A stretch of 64,000 bases of DNA from Acidobacteriota bacterium (GTDB lineage: Bacteria; Acidobacteriota; Blastocatellia; UBA7656). This document shows, in pieces, positions 8,032 through 18,548 of this stretch. Each line of letters opens with the position of its first letter. Position 1 is the first letter of the stretch. The translations under genes and the position numbers were made by a program. The notes below the pieces were generated by a model. The model was not told the DNA's origin. It did not search any database and saw only the letters and a program-made list of their open reading frames with translations. The stretch covers positions 62,001 to 126,000 of the forward strand of contig JBFMDH010000019.1 of the NCBI GenBank assembly GCA_040754075.1, read 5' to 3'.

Positions 8032-9330
8032 TTACCGACCGAGCGATATATATTCAAACCCGGCATTGCTCATCATGAGAGGTTCATAAATATTCCGATA
8101 ATCAAACATCAGTGAGGATTTCATTAACGATTTTAATTTCTTAATATCCAAACTGCGAAATTGATTCCACTCGGTGACCACAACCACTGCATCACTCCCC
8201 GCTGCGGCATCATATTCATCAATTGCAAATTCAACATTCATTAATAACCGACTGGCAGCCTTCATTGCCACCGGATCATAGACCTTTACTTTAGCACCCA
8301 ACTGCATCAATTCTTCTATAATTTCCAGCGACGGAGCCTCTCGTATATCATCCGTATCCGGTTTAAAAGCCAACCCCAGGATAGCGACAACCTTGCCGCT
8401 CAAATCCCCAAACCTTTCCTGAATTTTCCTGACCGCCAGCTTTTTCTGTAACTCATTTACTTCTATCGTGGAATTCACGATTCGCATTTCATAGCCGACA
8501 CTTCGCCCCAACGCAACAAGCGCCTTGGCGTCTTTAGGAAAGCAACTCCCGCCAAACCCCGGACCCGGATGTAAAAACTTTGAACCGATGCGCTCATCCA
8601 TCCCCATCCCCTTTGATACATCCTGTACATTAGCGCCAAGCCTTTCACATAAATTCGCAATCTCATTAATAAAAGATACCTTGGTTGCCAGAAAGGCATT
8701 TGAGGCATATTTAATCATTTCGGCGGATTCGGTATTGGTAATCACAAATGGGGTTTCGATTAAATAAAGCGGTCTGTATAAATCTTTCAATATTGCTATC
8801 GCTTCTTCATCGGCACACCCCAAAACGATTCTATCCGGTTTCATGAAGTCATTAATTGCAGCCCCTTCTCTTAAAAATTCTGGGTTTGCGGCTACGGAGA
8901 ATCTACAGGATGATGTCTTATTTTCCTCTATCACGCCTTTGATATATGCTCCCGCGCCCACAGGCACCGTACTTTTTGTGACAATCACTTTGTACTCATT
9001 AATTGCCGATGCAATCTCCATTGCAACTTGTGAAATCTGTGTCAGGTCTGCGGAGCCATCCTGCGCCGGAGGTGTTCCAACCGCAACAAAAACAACCAGG
9101 GCTTTTTCAACAGCATCAACCAGATTGGTGGTAAATGATAGCCGTCCTTCCTTCACATTTTTCACGACAATCGTCTCAAGCCCAGGTTCAAAAATCGGTA
9201 ATTCCCCGTTTTTTAACTTGCCGATTTTCGCTTCGTCTTTATCCACACAGATGACATTATTGCCAAAGTCCGCAAAGCAAGCACCGGTTACCAACCCTAC
9301 ATAACCTGTACCGATTACCGCTATATTCAT
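8032..9330 (-). CDS. ugd: UDP-glucose 6-dehydrogenase
   Basis: This 432-residue enzyme has the full layout of UDP-glucose dehydrogenases, which oxidise UDP-glucose to UDP-glucuronate with two NAD+. It shows the N-terminal Rossmann motif GTGYVGLVTGACFA (residues 7-20), the AVGTPP and TKSTVPVGA blocks, EFLREG, the catalytic-cysteine motif GFGGSCFPKD (about 255-264) and the C-terminal domain start LGLAFKPDTDDIREAPS. The next gene in transcription order upstream is UDP-glucuronate decarboxylase, which uses its product, and a DegT aminotransferase precedes that. The three same-strand genes are separated by about 35-40 bases and form a nucleotide-sugar operon for cell-surface glycans. Confidence 0.97.
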   Translation of the reverse strand: MNIAVIGTGYVGLVTGACFADFGNNVICVDKDEAKIGKLKNGELPIFEPGLETIVVKNVKEGRLSFTTNLVDAVEKALVVFVAVGTPPAQDGSADLTQISQVAMEIASAINEYKVIVTKSTVPVGAGAYIKGVIEENKTSSCRFSVAANPEFLREGAAINDFMKPDRIVLGCADEEAIAILKDLYRPLYLIETPFVITNTESAEMIKYASNAFLATKVSFINEIANLCERLGANVQDVSKGMGMDERIGSKFLHPGPGFGGSCFPKDAKALVALGRSVGYEMRIVNSTIEVNELQKKLAVRKIQERFGDLSGKVVAILGLAFKPDTDDIREAPSLEIIEELMQLGAKVKVYDPVAMKAASRLLMNVEFAIDEYDAAAGSDAVVVVTEWNQFRSLDIKKLKSLMKSSLMFDYRNIYEPLMMSNAGFEYISLGR

Positions 9331-9369
9331 ATTGATTTTTCCTTTTCTACAATAGCTGAAAATTAATCT

Positions 9370-10323
9370 TCAATCCTGCTTGAAATAGTCAATCGTCTTT
9401 CCCAATCCCTCTTTCAATCCAATACCAGGTTGCCAATTCAAAAGCGCTTGGGCTCTGGTTATATCAGGTTTACGACATTTCGGATCGTCTTCGGGCAAGG
9501 GCAGATTGATAATTTCACTCGTGCTCCCGGTCAATCTAATAACCTCCATTGCTAATTCTGCAATGGTAAATTCCGTGGGGTTACCCAGATTAACCGGATA
9601 ATGAATGTCCTTCCCATCGATTACGGCGTCACCGTTTTGTCTGAGTAATCGTAAAATCCCCTCGACCAAATCACTGACGTAACAAAATGAGCGGGTCTGC
9701 CGTCCTTCACCATATACAGTCAAGGGTTTTCCGGCTAATGCCTGAACGATAAAATTTGATACGACGCGCCCATCCTCACGTCGCATACGGGTCCCATAGG
9801 TATTAAAAATACGAATGATTCGGGTATCCACCCCATGCTTTCTGTGATAAGCCATAGTGATGGCTTCGGCAAAGCGCTTGGCTTCATCATAAACACTTCG
9901 TGGGCCAATCGGATTCACATTTCCCCAATAATCCTCTTTTTGCGGATGAATGAGCGGGTCGCCGTAAACCTCGGAGGTTGACGCCAGTAAAAACACCGCG
10001 TTCTTTTCTTTCGCCAGCCCTAACGCTTTATGGGTTCCCAAACTTCCCACTTTGAGCGTTTGAATAGGCAAATTTAAGTAATCTATTGGAGATGCAGGCG
10101 AGGCGAAATGAACGACGGCGCTGACCTCGCCATCAACGCTTAGATACTCTGTCACATCTTGTTCGATAAATTGGAATCTGGGATGACCGAGATGGCGCTC
10201 TACATTCCTAACTCGCCCGGTTACCAGATTATCAAATACACACACCTCATTCCCCTCTGCCATCAAGCGATCAACTAAATGTGACCCCACGAAACCGGCA
10301 CCCCCGGTTACCACATAACGCAT
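9370..10323 (-). CDS. uxs: UDP-glucuronate decarboxylase (UDP-xylose synthase)
   Basis: This 317-residue extended short-chain dehydrogenase has [12 protein letters not shown] (NAD binding, residues 7-18), [11 protein letters not shown] typical of UDP-xylose synthases, the Ser/Thr site in STSEVYGDP, the catalytic YDEAKRFAE (YxxxK), [11 protein letters not shown] and [16 protein letters not shown]. It converts UDP-glucuronate to UDP-xylose with a transient 4-keto intermediate. It follows ugd functionally (same strand, 39-base gap), giving a two-step UDP-glucose to UDP-xylose route. Family discrimination against dTDP-glucose dehydratases rests on the SPASP block. Confidence 0.94.
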   Translation of the reverse strand: MRYVVTGGAGFVGSHLVDRLMAEGNEVCVFDNLVTGRVRNVERHLGHPRFQFIEQDVTEYLSVDGEVSAVVHFASPASPIDYLNLPIQTLKVGSLGTHKALGLAKEKNAVFLLASTSEVYGDPLIHPQKEDYWGNVNPIGPRSVYDEAKRFAEAITMAYHRKHGVDTRIIRIFNTYGTRMRREDGRVVSNFIVQALAGKPLTVYGEGRQTRSFCYVSDLVEGILRLLRQNGDAVIDGKDIHYPVNLGNPTEFTIAELAMEVIRLTGSTSEIINLPLPEDDPKCRKPDITRAQALLNWQPGIGLKEGLGKTIDYFKQD

Positions 10324-10357
10324 ACACGCTCCTTAAAAATTTGCCCGAACCTAAGCA

Positions 10358-11497
10358 CTAGTTATAGAACCCTTTTATGGTCTCGACAACATAGCCCTGA
10401 TCCTGCTTCGTAAGCTCAGGATAAATCGGTATCGCCAGGGATTCCTGAGATGCTTTTTCAGACTCCGGGAAACTCCCTTCTTGATACCCAAGAAATTTAA
10501 AACAAGGTTGTAAATGCAAGGCGAGCGGATAATAGATTTCTGTTCCGACACCATTTTCGGAAAGATACTTTCTTAAAGCATCCCGGCTTTTAACCCGAAT
10601 GACAAATTGGTTATAGATATGATGGCAGTCTTCTTTTTCTACCGGCAATTTTACGGCACCTGAATCGACCAATCCGTTTTCCCGAAACGCTTCCCTGTAG
10701 AAATTGGCATTGCGAATTCTACCTTCCGCCCAACCATCCAGATACTTTAATTTTACTCGCAAAATCGCAGCCTGTAGCGCATCAAGCCGACTATTGATGC
10801 CAACATAATCATGAAAGTATTTGACCTTCGCTCCATGTGCCCGCAAAGCTTTTAATTTTTGATAAGTATCGTTATCAGATGTCGTCAGCATCCCACCATC
10901 ACCGACGCCGCCCAAATTTTTCGACGGATAAAAGCTGAAACACCCCAAATCCGCCAAATTTCCGGCTAACTTGCCTTTATATTTTGAACCGATGGCTTGC
11001 GCTGCATCCTCAATTATCTTTACCCCATGCTTTTTGCCAATCTCATTCAATTCGTCCATCTCAGCGCATTGACCAAACAGGTGTATAGGAATAATTGCCC
11101 TGGTATTTTCAGTAATGACCGCTTCAACCTGACTGATCTCTAGGTTAAAGGTATCCGGCTCAATATCAACCAAAACCGGCTTAGCTCCTAACCTGACAAT
11201 TGCCCCGATAGTCGCAAAAAACGTGTAGGGCGTGGTGATGACTTCATCCCCAGGCTTGATGTCATAAGCCATCAACGCCAGTAACAGCGCATCCGACCCG
11301 GATGCACAACCTACTGCATAACTGCTTTGACAATAAGTGGCAAGCTCTTCTTCGAGGGCTTTCACCTCAGGACCTAAAATATATTGTTGGGAATCGAACA
11401 CCCGTTTAACCGCCGTATCAATCTCTGCCCGAATCTGTTTATGTTGTTCCCCCAGATCAAGCAGAGGAACTTTTTTTCTTCCTGTTGCTTCCTTCAT
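10358..11497 (-). CDS. DegT/DnrJ/EryC1/StrS sugar aminotransferase
   Basis: This 379-residue PLP enzyme has the fold-type I sugar aminotransferase pattern: PLLDLGEQH near the N-terminus, the [11 protein letters not shown] phosphate-binding region, [20 protein letters not shown] (cofactor-contacting Asp) and the Schiff-base Lys in [14 protein letters not shown] near residue 192. Members transfer an amino group to 3- or 4-keto nucleotide sugars. It heads the three-gene sugar operon with uxs and ugd. The precise substrate cannot be read from sequence; a keto sugar made elsewhere in the genome is likely, since the keto form in the UDP-xylose synthase reaction is normally not released. Confidence 0.93.
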   Translation of the reverse strand: MKEATGRKKVPLLDLGEQHKQIRAEIDTAVKRVFDSQQYILGPEVKALEEELATYCQSSYAVGCASGSDALLLALMAYDIKPGDEVITTPYTFFATIGAIVRLGAKPVLVDIEPDTFNLEISQVEAVITENTRAIIPIHLFGQCAEMDELNEIGKKHGVKIIEDAAQAIGSKYKGKLAGNLADLGCFSFYPSKNLGGVGDGGMLTTSDNDTYQKLKALRAHGAKVKYFHDYVGINSRLDALQAAILRVKLKYLDGWAEGRIRNANFYREAFRENGLVDSGAVKLPVEKEDCHHIYNQFVIRVKSRDALRKYLSENGVGTEIYYPLALHLQPCFKFLGYQEGSFPESEKASQESLAIPIYPELTKQDQGYVVETIKGFYN

Positions 11498-11516
11498 AAT
11501 CCTCCCTCGGTTATCG

Positions 11517-12824
11517 TTATCGTCCGGCTCCTACCAGACCGTCCTTAAAGGCGCTATTAATCCAATGGTATTGCAAAATGTATTTATTAGTCTCGGCACG
11601 AAATATCGCCAGGGTGAAAGACCTTTTAACATATACGGTGCGATAGACCACCTTTTTAACCCGCTTGCCTTTCTGCTTCACATAGATAGTTCGCGGGACG
11701 CTGACCGGCACACTGCGCACAACCACCTTCGTAGGCTTCTTTCCGGCTTCGGGATTCTCCATCCACCCAACTTCATTATCCCTTAGAATATCGATTACCC
11801 GACCGACACCACCATTATAGGCTGCCGCCAGATATGGACCGATCTGGTCTTTGGAAACTTCTCTGGATGAATTTATCGATTGCCAATCGGCATCGCATAA
11901 TAAAACCTGCGCGACTATCGCATTCAAGGTGTCAACCATGCCGAAATTAAAATCATAATTCAATCCGGCCGCCGGATACTTTCTCACTAATAAGGCATAC
12001 GTCGAAGGAATCATCTGCACCAGTCCCCGCGCACCTGCGGAACTGATGGAATAGGCATAGGCTTTCTCCTTATTCGTCGCAATGATAACCAGAACCTGTT
12101 CAATCAATTGTTTTGCCTGCGCCTGACTTGAAAAGAAACTCGGATCAATGTGTTCATTGATTAGCAGATTGCGAACCACATCTTTGGGAATCACCTCTGC
12201 CATCCTCCTGCCGGGAAAGGCTTGCGACATGACCGCTCTCGATTCGAGATATTTATATGCCCGCTCAATCAGCGCCATTTCCAGTCGCAACCCCTGTTCA
12301 ACCAGAGCGTCACTTTTCAGATCATTGGAAAATGGCGTATAAACTGCCTGAATGATCGCTTCCCCGCTTCCAAAGCGATTGTTCTCATTGGTCACCGGGT
12401 ACTTAACGGCAATCACTTTTCCGCCTGCCGGTTCAATGACTGCAATATCCGAATTGATCCCATTGTCGCGTCGCACGAAGAGATTAAAACCTGCAGACAG
12501 CGAATCAATGCCTTTATCGCGTTTGATGCCTCTGGCAATTTTTATCTCACCATCTTCAGTTAAAATCGCCAATGCCATTTGTCTCCCGACCACTTTAGTG
12601 ACGGGAATCTCTTCATAAACCCGCGGAGCCTTCTTGACCCTGCGAGTCCCCACGACCTCGTTTACCAGCGCGACTTCCTGGGTTTTAAGTAATCCTTTAG
12701 CTTCCTCGATTTTTTCAAGTATTTCTACCTTTTTAAGAGTTGAACCGGACTTGGCATATCCCTGAACTGCCGGCAAGGCTAAAAATACCAATACCAGACA
12801 AAGGTGTTTAACGGTTTGTGACAT
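11517..12824 (-). CDS. exported lytic transglycosylase (SLT-like domain)
   Basis: This 435-residue protein has an N-terminal signal peptide (about residues 5-24), a long unassigned middle region and a lysozyme-like transglycosylase domain from about 220. Catalytic features are the Glu near residue 253 in NKEKAYAYS, then [16 protein letters not shown], and the [11 protein letters not shown] block, where family members cleave peptidoglycan to 1,6-anhydro ends. The C-terminal 60 residues are basic and Val-rich. The ATG at 12824 was preferred to a GTG nine bases upstream. It lies 19 bases upstream of the DegT gene on the same strand, so it may be cotranscribed with the sugar operon. Confidence 0.83.
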   Translation of the reverse strand: MSQTVKHLCLVLVFLALPAVQGYAKSGSTLKKVEILEKIEEAKGLLKTQEVALVNEVVGTRRVKKAPRVYEEIPVTKVVGRQMALAILTEDGEIKIARGIKRDKGIDSLSAGFNLFVRRDNGINSDIAVIEPAGGKVIAVKYPVTNENNRFGSGEAIIQAVYTPFSNDLKSDALVEQGLRLEMALIERAYKYLESRAVMSQAFPGRRMAEVIPKDVVRNLLINEHIDPSFFSSQAQAKQLIEQVLVIIATNKEKAYAYSISSAGARGLVQMIPSTYALLVRKYPAAGLNYDFNFGMVDTLNAIVAQVLLCDADWQSINSSREVSKDQIGPYLAAAYNGGVGRVIDILRDNEVGWMENPEAGKKPTKVVVRSVPVSVPRTIYVKQKGKRVKKVVYRTVYVKRSFTLAIFRAETNKYILQYHWINSAFKDGLVGAGR

Positions 12825-12879
12825 ACTTCTCACTTCCTGTTGAGTTATGAAAATTTTTTGATGAGGGCATCCCTGTTAT

Positions 12880-13566
12880 TTATTTCAGGTGCTGTGCAAA
12901 GAAATGATTTACCCGCTCCCAGGCATCCTTTGCAGATGATTCATCGTAAGCATCCGGGCGTGTATCATTAAAAAAGGCGTGACCCACTCCTTGATAAATT
13001 TTAACTTCACCGGTCTTGCCAAATTTTTTAAGCGCCTCTCTCAACCCCTCCATCTTTTCCCCGGTAATCCAGAAATCATTTTCCGCGCCAATAAATAAGA
13101 CCGGAGCTTCAAGGTCTCTTAACTTGGCTTCGGATGGCACATCGCCATAAAACGGCGCAGCGGCTTTTATATTTTTATTCACACATGGTAATAGCAAGGC
13201 AAACGATCCTCCCATGCAAAAACCTGTGACCCCTATCCGTTCCCCATTCACGCCGGGCGCAGTTTGCAAATAATCGACACTTTTATTTAAAACCTCCAGC
13301 GCATAATCCTGATTCAACCCCTGCATTAGCGCCCCTGCTTCCGTGGGGGCTTTGGTCACCTTTCCTTTATAGAGGTCTGGGGCAAGCACCGCATAGCCTT
13401 TTTCGGCAAACCGGTTTGCGACATCCTTGATGTGGTCGTTGAGTCCCCACCATTCCTGAATAACGATTAACCCAGGCTTCACGTCATCTGTCTTGCCTTT
13501 TGCATAATAGCCTTTCGCCGTGCCACCTGTAAGATTAATTTCAATCATTTCGCCAACCACACTCAT
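12880..13566 (-). CDS. dienelactone hydrolase-family alpha/beta hydrolase
   Basis: This 228-residue single-domain hydrolase carries the dienelactone hydrolase triad: nucleophile Cys in GFCMGGSFA, Asp in GAENDFW and His in GVGHAFFND, with the substrate-site block VIQEWWGLNDHI. Dienelactone hydrolase opens a lactone to maleylacetate in chlorocatechol degradation, but most homologues have other ester or lactone substrates, so only the general reaction is claimed. A ribosome-binding site GGAGG precedes the ATG. It has no signal peptide, so it is cytoplasmic. Two hairpins separate it from the ccsA gene upstream. Confidence 0.9.
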   Translation of the reverse strand: MSVVGEMIEINLTGGTAKGYYAKGKTDDVKPGLIVIQEWWGLNDHIKDVANRFAEKGYAVLAPDLYKGKVTKAPTEAGALMQGLNQDYALEVLNKSVDYLQTAPGVNGERIGVTGFCMGGSFALLLPCVNKNIKAAAPFYGDVPSEAKLRDLEAPVLFIGAENDFWITGEKMEGLREALKKFGKTGEVKIYQGVGHAFFNDTRPDAYDESSAKDAWERVNHFFAQHLK

Positions 13567-13587
13567 ATCGCCTCCAGTTTAATGAGT

Positions 13588-13643
13588 TTTTCGCAGATAC
13601 CCGTTGCGAAAATAGCAAAGGCGGACATCTATCCGCCCTTGCT
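13588..13643 (-). terminator. tandem hairpins between ccsA and the hydrolase gene
   Basis: Two hairpins stand side by side. One at 13614-13643 pairs AGCAAaGGCGGA with TCCGCCcTTGCT around a six-base loop (11 pairs with one mismatch). The other at 13588-13612 pairs TTTTCGCA with TGCGAAAA across nine bases. Read on the minus strand, the first is followed by ATTTTCG, so termination after ccsA is plausible; the second lies in the 5' leader of the hydrolase gene. Confidence 0.5.
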
Positions 13644-13685
13644 ACCCATCGCCTTTTTTTAATCACTCTTCATCGAAAGACGGAA

Positions 13686-15260
13686 TTAAACCTGTGCGTA
13701 GGAATGCAAACCTACTAACAGGAAGCTGACACCTAACCAGGTGAAAATCACTAAGGCAAAACCCACCAACGCAAAGTAGGCGCTTCGTCGTCCGCGCCAA
13801 CCATGCGCAATGCGTGTATGTAAAAACGCCGCGTAAGCCATAGTTGCCACCAATGCGCCGGTCTCTTTCGGGTCCCATCCCCAATACCTGCCCCAGGACT
13901 CATTCGCCCAGACCGCGCCGGTAATCAGTAAAATGCAGAGTAATGGAAATGCCACCCCAACGGTTTTATAAAGCAGAGAATCTATCGTCGCCAGCGACGG
14001 CATGGCTTCAACCAGGGCTTCACGTTTCCAGGCAAACAGCGCCACCAGGAATAGACAAACCCCCAGGCTGATTACTGCCCCAACCTCGACCGGGTTCGAT
14101 TTGGCGCTGATGTTTAATAAGCCTTCCTTCCCTTTTTCAGCAAGCCACATATTCCCCAGTTGTTGATTGCCGACCATTGGCGCATCCAATCCTTGCTTCT
14201 TTAACCACTCGCCTAACATTTCGTGTCTGACAGGAGAAACCCGCGCTGCGACATCCGCTTTATTCACCTGACCGATTTGAAAGAAAAGTACAAAAATGGC
14301 AACGATCTGCATCACCGTCGCGACGCGAAAGATATTCCAGCCAAGTTTCTTTAATTTTTCGTCCTTACGATTCCACTCAATGATAAAGCACACCATCGAG
14401 GTAAGAATCAATGCCAGGGTAATCGCCATCATTACTCCCACACCGGGCAACGAGGCGCGCACCGGCAAAGGAGATTTTTCGATATTGACCAGCACCCCAT
14501 AATCAGCCCTGAACGGAATTCCATAATCACCGATGGTTCCGTAAATCAATAAACCATAAAGCGCCACCGCAATGGCAATGGCTTCGGAGCGCACCCCATC
14601 TTTAATTAAATAAGCGAATGCCAATCCGAAACTCACCAGGCATACGCCATATGCCACGGTCGCCACGGTCACATGAATCGGTCGCCAGTAACTATCGAGA
14701 ATCGGCATCAGGGTTCGGATTTCATTACCAAACAAGATGGCGATGGTCAGAATGATGGCAATGATTGGCAAAGCCAGCGCCCCCAGAAATTCATATTTGG
14801 GTTTACGCACAATGACCAGCGTGGCAATCGCTGCACCGCAACAAAAACCCAGCGTCAGAGCATACAAGGTATCAAGCGGGTAATAGCGCCAGAAGCCATT
14901 GATTCCGCCTTTCCAGCCTTCCGCCTCACCGGCTTCAATCCAGCGAATCATCCAGCCTGAAAAGTTAAAACAAAACCCCAATCCAAGAGTGAGCAACCCC
15001 AGTTTGTACAACACCTTTTCTTTAACGAAGAGATTCGTCACCATGACAGTCGCGGCGGTGATGTAACAAATCAGCGCCAGCACGGTGAGTGAGCCTTCTT
15101 TTAAAAAGTTACCGGGACCAAATTTATAGCGACTATAAATGAGAATGATAGCGGCAAGCAGTGGCAAAATGACCGGCATCATCCCTTTGATTTTTTCAAA
15201 GAAAGTCGGCTCAATTTCACCAAACCCGGTTAAGTTTTTCCGTTCAACAACACTACTCAT
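13686..15260 (-). CDS. ccsA: cytochrome c biogenesis protein CcsA-like (System II)
   Basis: This polytopic membrane protein of 524 residues carries the haem-handling WWD signature in its last third (SWGRYWGWDPKETGAL) and a C-terminal set of helices typical of CcsA/CcmF/CcmC-type proteins. With ResB it forms the System II complex that exports haem and attaches it to CxxCH sites of cytochromes c. It is longer than classic CcsA (about 320), with additional N-terminal helices and a periplasmic loop. The ATG at 15260 was chosen because GGAGGAAGTAAAG precedes it; it overlaps the resB stop by eight bases. Tetraheme cytochrome 18549-20081 is a natural client. Confidence 0.9.
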   Translation of the reverse strand: MSSVVERKNLTGFGEIEPTFFEKIKGMMPVILPLLAAIILIYSRYKFGPGNFLKEGSLTVLALICYITAATVMVTNLFVKEKVLYKLGLLTLGLGFCFNFSGWMIRWIEAGEAEGWKGGINGFWRYYPLDTLYALTLGFCCGAAIATLVIVRKPKYEFLGALALPIIAIILTIAILFGNEIRTLMPILDSYWRPIHVTVATVAYGVCLVSFGLAFAYLIKDGVRSEAIAIAVALYGLLIYGTIGDYGIPFRADYGVLVNIEKSPLPVRASLPGVGVMMAITLALILTSMVCFIIEWNRKDEKLKKLGWNIFRVATVMQIVAIFVLFFQIGQVNKADVAARVSPVRHEMLGEWLKKQGLDAPMVGNQQLGNMWLAEKGKEGLLNISAKSNPVEVGAVISLGVCLFLVALFAWKREALVEAMPSLATIDSLLYKTVGVAFPLLCILLITGAVWANESWGRYWGWDPKETGALVATMAYAAFLHTRIAHGWRGRRSAYFALVGFALVIFTWLGVSFLLVGLHSYAQV

Positions 15261-16962
15261 CTTTACTTCCTCCTGTGATGGATTCAACCAATGAATTAAA
15301 CCGCCCCTCAAATGCTTGACGATTGCGGTTGGTATTGGCTCCCACAAATACCTTCGCCCCTTTGTCGTCCGGCTCGATGACTGCCCACACCCGCTGGTGT
15401 GAAAAGAAAAATACCCCACACAACGCTGCGCTTAAAATGAAAAATCCCAAATAAGCCGGTGTGCGCCCCGGGTCGTATTGAACCGTCAGCGTGTGTCCCT
15501 GTGCGGCTTTTTCAAAATCACTCAAGATGATTTTATAACCATTCACCAGCAATAGATTCTCCTGCCCATCTTTCTGCTTGGCGCTCTCTGCCTGTTTAAA
15601 GGTCTCTTCGGCAAAATGAGGATTGAACGCAAAAGCTACCCGGCGTTTCCCATCCGGGGTTTCAATATTGAGTTCGGCAACCGGATTATTATAATCGGGT
15701 GAAACCGAATCTGCGCCTTGTCGGGTAATCTGAAAATCCGGGAAGAATCTTGAATAAGTAATTTTTCCGATACCGGCAACCTCGACCGCTCCATTTCTGG
15801 GAATGGTCACCTCTTCGGCGTTGCCGCCCTTTTCCGGCTCTAGTCGAAGTTTAATCGACCTGGCGTAACCGAAAGCCGTGAATTTGGATTGGAATAATCG
15901 GTAGCCCTTATAATCATAGGGATTATTCAGATGCACCAGTGCATCCTCTACAAAATCGCCGTCCTTGATTTTCACATAGCTCAGCCAGTCAATCGTATTG
16001 GTGGCTTCGAGTCCGCCTTCGGGTCGAATGAGTTTTTGTTGCAAATCCGTGCATTCAACCGTAAACGGCAACGGCGCTTCGCCCATCGCCGGACCGTCAA
16101 CCGCCATCTTCTGGGTGAAGATTTTATTGGCGGATTCGCCCGGCGTGATTTCCATCATGCCGCTCACATCATAGCGACTGGTCAAAAATCCGCCGATAAA
16201 AATAAACATCAAAGCGACGTGAACAATATATGCGCCCAAACGGTTCCAGGCGTTCATCTGACCAAAAACCGTCTTCTTGCCGTTATCCTCATTGATGATG
16301 AAATCAAAGCGAATGCCTCTCAGAAGAAAATAGAGGCTGCCGACTAAACCGGTTAAAAATAAAATCCAGAAAATTACCGTATGCGCAAACAACACGTAGA
16401 TGGATAAAAAGAATAGCCCCAGAATGAGCGATGCGATTAGCCTCGACTCGTTTACCGCAGATTTAATTTCTCTTAAATGAAGCCAGGTCGACTGTATCTT
16501 TTCTGCGACCTCTTGCGAACCGGACGGTAAACTGGTCTCTGCATGAAACATTTGCGCTTTAACAAAATTGGCAGAGGCTTTGGTTTTGGGTTTGACGATG
16601 TATTGCCAGGCGGTTGGGAAGCGATCAATCGATGCCAGAATGATATTCAAGGCAGTGATCGCCAGCAACAGAGTAAAATACCAGGAGTGATAGATATTAA
16701 AAAAATCAAGTTTCGTGTAGATGATTCGCTGTGCCGGCGTCAGCTTGGCGTAGTATTCGGCAAAGCCTTCGACCTCTACCTGCATGATTAACATGCCAAT
16801 CATGCAACAGACCAGCACGATTGAAAGCATGATAATGCCGAAGCGCACGGAACTCAGTAACATTAAAACTTTATCAACCAGCGATACGCTTTTTGCCGCG
16901 CGTGTCTGATTGACAGAAACCGTCTCGGTCTTGGCAGTAATTTCAGTCTCACTTGAAGACAT
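15253..16962 (-). CDS. resB: ResB-like cytochrome c biogenesis protein (System II)
   Basis: This 569-residue protein has three or four N-terminal membrane helices (from about residue 30, including GIIMLSIVLVCCMIGMLIM and YFTLLLAITALNIILA), the SIDRFP segment common in ResB, a large extracytoplasmic domain (about 255-475) and a final helix near 500 (AYLGFFILSAALCGVFFF). ResB works with CcsA in haem delivery and holding the apocytochrome. The two genes overlap by eight bases. Conserved region FQSKFTAFG (ResB: YQSSY type) supports the call. Confidence 0.92.
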   Translation of the reverse strand: MSSSETEITAKTETVSVNQTRAAKSVSLVDKVLMLLSSVRFGIIMLSIVLVCCMIGMLIMQVEVEGFAEYYAKLTPAQRIIYTKLDFFNIYHSWYFTLLLAITALNIILASIDRFPTAWQYIVKPKTKASANFVKAQMFHAETSLPSGSQEVAEKIQSTWLHLREIKSAVNESRLIASLILGLFFLSIYVLFAHTVIFWILFLTGLVGSLYFLLRGIRFDFIINEDNGKKTVFGQMNAWNRLGAYIVHVALMFIFIGGFLTSRYDVSGMMEITPGESANKIFTQKMAVDGPAMGEAPLPFTVECTDLQQKLIRPEGGLEATNTIDWLSYVKIKDGDFVEDALVHLNNPYDYKGYRLFQSKFTAFGYARSIKLRLEPEKGGNAEEVTIPRNGAVEVAGIGKITYSRFFPDFQITRQGADSVSPDYNNPVAELNIETPDGKRRVAFAFNPHFAEETFKQAESAKQKDGQENLLLVNGYKIILSDFEKAAQGHTLTVQYDPGRTPAYLGFFILSAALCGVFFFSHQRVWAVIEPDDKGAKVFVGANTNRNRQAFEGRFNSLVESITGGSKDE

Positions 16963-17073
16963 ATAATTTCCTCATCATTGATATTTCCGGGGTAAATTAG
17001 AGTCTATCAATTTAGTGTATAAAATGGAAAGATGAAGTCTGCGAATCATTGCAGTCTTTTCAACCTCAACCCG

Positions 17074-17799
17074 TCAGCCTTTTTTCGGTGGCTCGCTGGG
17101 TCTTATTTCCACACGACTCGGTAAAGCCCTTGGGTTCATCTTCAATAAATTCAAGACCACTTCCGCGACATCCTCCGGGTTCAATTTCCAGGTCGTGGCT
17201 TTATCGGTTTTCTGATGACGACCAAAATCCGTATTGACCGAACCGGGCATCACATAACTGACCCGGATATGCTCGTGACGCACTTCCTGCATCAAGGCTT
17301 CGGAAAATCCAACTAAACCAAACTTGGTTGCACAATATGCCGCCGCTCCCGCAAAAGCTTCCTTCCCCGCCAGACTTCCGATGTTGATGATATATCCGCC
17401 CCCGCGTTTCTTCATTAGCGGAATCGCTTCGTGGCAACAATAAAAAACTCCCGAAAGATTGATCGCCAGAGTTTGCTGCCAATCGGTTATCGCCAAATCT
17501 TCAACGGTCGAAAAACAACCGACGCCGGCGTTATTGACCAGAATATCAATCCCTGAAAGCCTCTGCTCCACTTCTTGAAACAGATGCTGCACATCTTCAA
17601 AGTTACTCACATCGCAGGGGCTTCCGAATACCCTGTTGCCATAAACTTGTTTTAACGCTTCTACCTTCTGTTGTACCGCAGCCTCATCCCTCGCACATAA
17701 AAAAACCTTGGCTCCCTGTTCCAAAAGCGCGATAACAATTGCTTCACCAATCCCCTTGGTGCCTCCGGTAATCAATGCGTTTTTATTTTTAAGTTCCAT
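17074..17799 (-). CDS. short-chain dehydrogenase/reductase
   Basis: This 241-residue enzyme has the classical SDR features: TGGTKGIGEA (cofactor binding, residues 11-20), CDVSN, NNAGVG (88-93 region), the catalytic Ser in INIGSLAGKEAF and the YCATKFGL (YxxxK) pair, followed by VMPGSVNTDF. It is an NAD(P)-dependent oxidoreductase with unknown substrate, most similar in style to 3-oxoacyl-ACP reductase-like broad-function members. It lies 57 bases downstream of the maf gene on the same strand. Confidence 0.93.
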   Translation of the reverse strand: MELKNKNALITGGTKGIGEAIVIALLEQGAKVFLCARDEAAVQQKVEALKQVYGNRVFGSPCDVSNFEDVQHLFQEVEQRLSGIDILVNNAGVGCFSTVEDLAITDWQQTLAINLSGVFYCCHEAIPLMKKRGGGYIINIGSLAGKEAFAGAAAYCATKFGLVGFSEALMQEVRHEHIRVSYVMPGSVNTDFGRHQKTDKATTWKLNPEDVAEVVLNLLKMNPRALPSRVEIRPSEPPKKG

Positions 17800-17856
17800 C
17801 GAGTTGATATCCGTTAATCAAAAGTGAATCGATAAATCCTGACGCGAAGAAAATAA

Positions 17857-18456
17857 TCAGGTAACGATCTCGTCAATCAGGGAAAAACCCAGGCGTTTTC
17901 CCAACCGGTAAACCAGCGGCACAGGCAAGCCAACGACATTCAAATAATTTCCGGCAATCTCTTCGACAAAGGCTGCCGCATAGCCTTGAATCGCATATCC
18001 ACCCGCTTTGCCTTTATACTCCCCTGTTGAGATATACCAATCGATTTCATCCTGTGAGAGCGGAGCGAACCGCACCAGAGTTTTTTCAAAATCAACAACC
18101 TCTTTTTTGGAATCGATGTCATAAAGCGCAACCCCGGTCATGACCGCGTGCCATCGACCAGCCAATACTTTCAATATTTCTTTGGCGTTCTCTTCGTTTA
18201 AGGGTTTGCCGATGATTCGACCTTCAAATACCACAATCGTATCTGCACCTAAAACCAGCCCGGTTTCGAGGTTTTTAGCGACGTCAACAACTTTGGCTCT
18301 GGCAATCCGAATAATATAATCGGCAGGGGCTTCATCTTTATGGAAACGTTCATCAATGGAACTGGGTGAGATAGAAAAATCCAGCTTGAGGGAATTTAAA
18401 ATTTCAGAGCGTCTTTGAGAACCGGATGCTAATATTAGTTTTTTAGGATTTGGCAT
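17857..18456 (-). CDS. maf: Maf-like nucleotide pyrophosphatase
   Basis: This 199-residue protein matches the Maf family, pyrophosphatases that remove non-canonical or modified nucleotides. Signature blocks are LASGSQRRSEIL (residues 9-20), VLGADTIVV, IIGKPLNEENAKEIL, MTGVAL, DWYISTGEYKGKAGGYAIQG and YLNVVGLPV. The DxSxxDE-type segment reads ISPSSIDERF. The ATG at 18456 has AGGAAAG upstream. It is divergent from the tetraheme cytochrome gene with a 92-base shared upstream region. Confidence 0.95.
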   Translation of the reverse strand: MPNPKKLILASGSQRRSEILNSLKLDFSISPSSIDERFHKDEAPADYIIRIARAKVVDVAKNLETGLVLGADTIVVFEGRIIGKPLNEENAKEILKVLAGRWHAVMTGVALYDIDSKKEVVDFEKTLVRFAPLSQDEIDWYISTGEYKGKAGGYAIQGYAAAFVEEIAGNYLNVVGLPVPLVYRLGKRLGFSLIDEIVT

Positions 18457-18548
18457 TTCACTTTCCTGGAATTGGGATGATAGAGTTAGCTATCATAGCA
18501 CAAGGCATTTATTAAAATAAAAATCAATCATTTATTTGGAGGCGTATT

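Noticed and set aside
8843-9304. 153-codon plus-strand frame within ugd
   Set aside because: It is fully antisense to a confidently identified UDP-glucose dehydrogenase.
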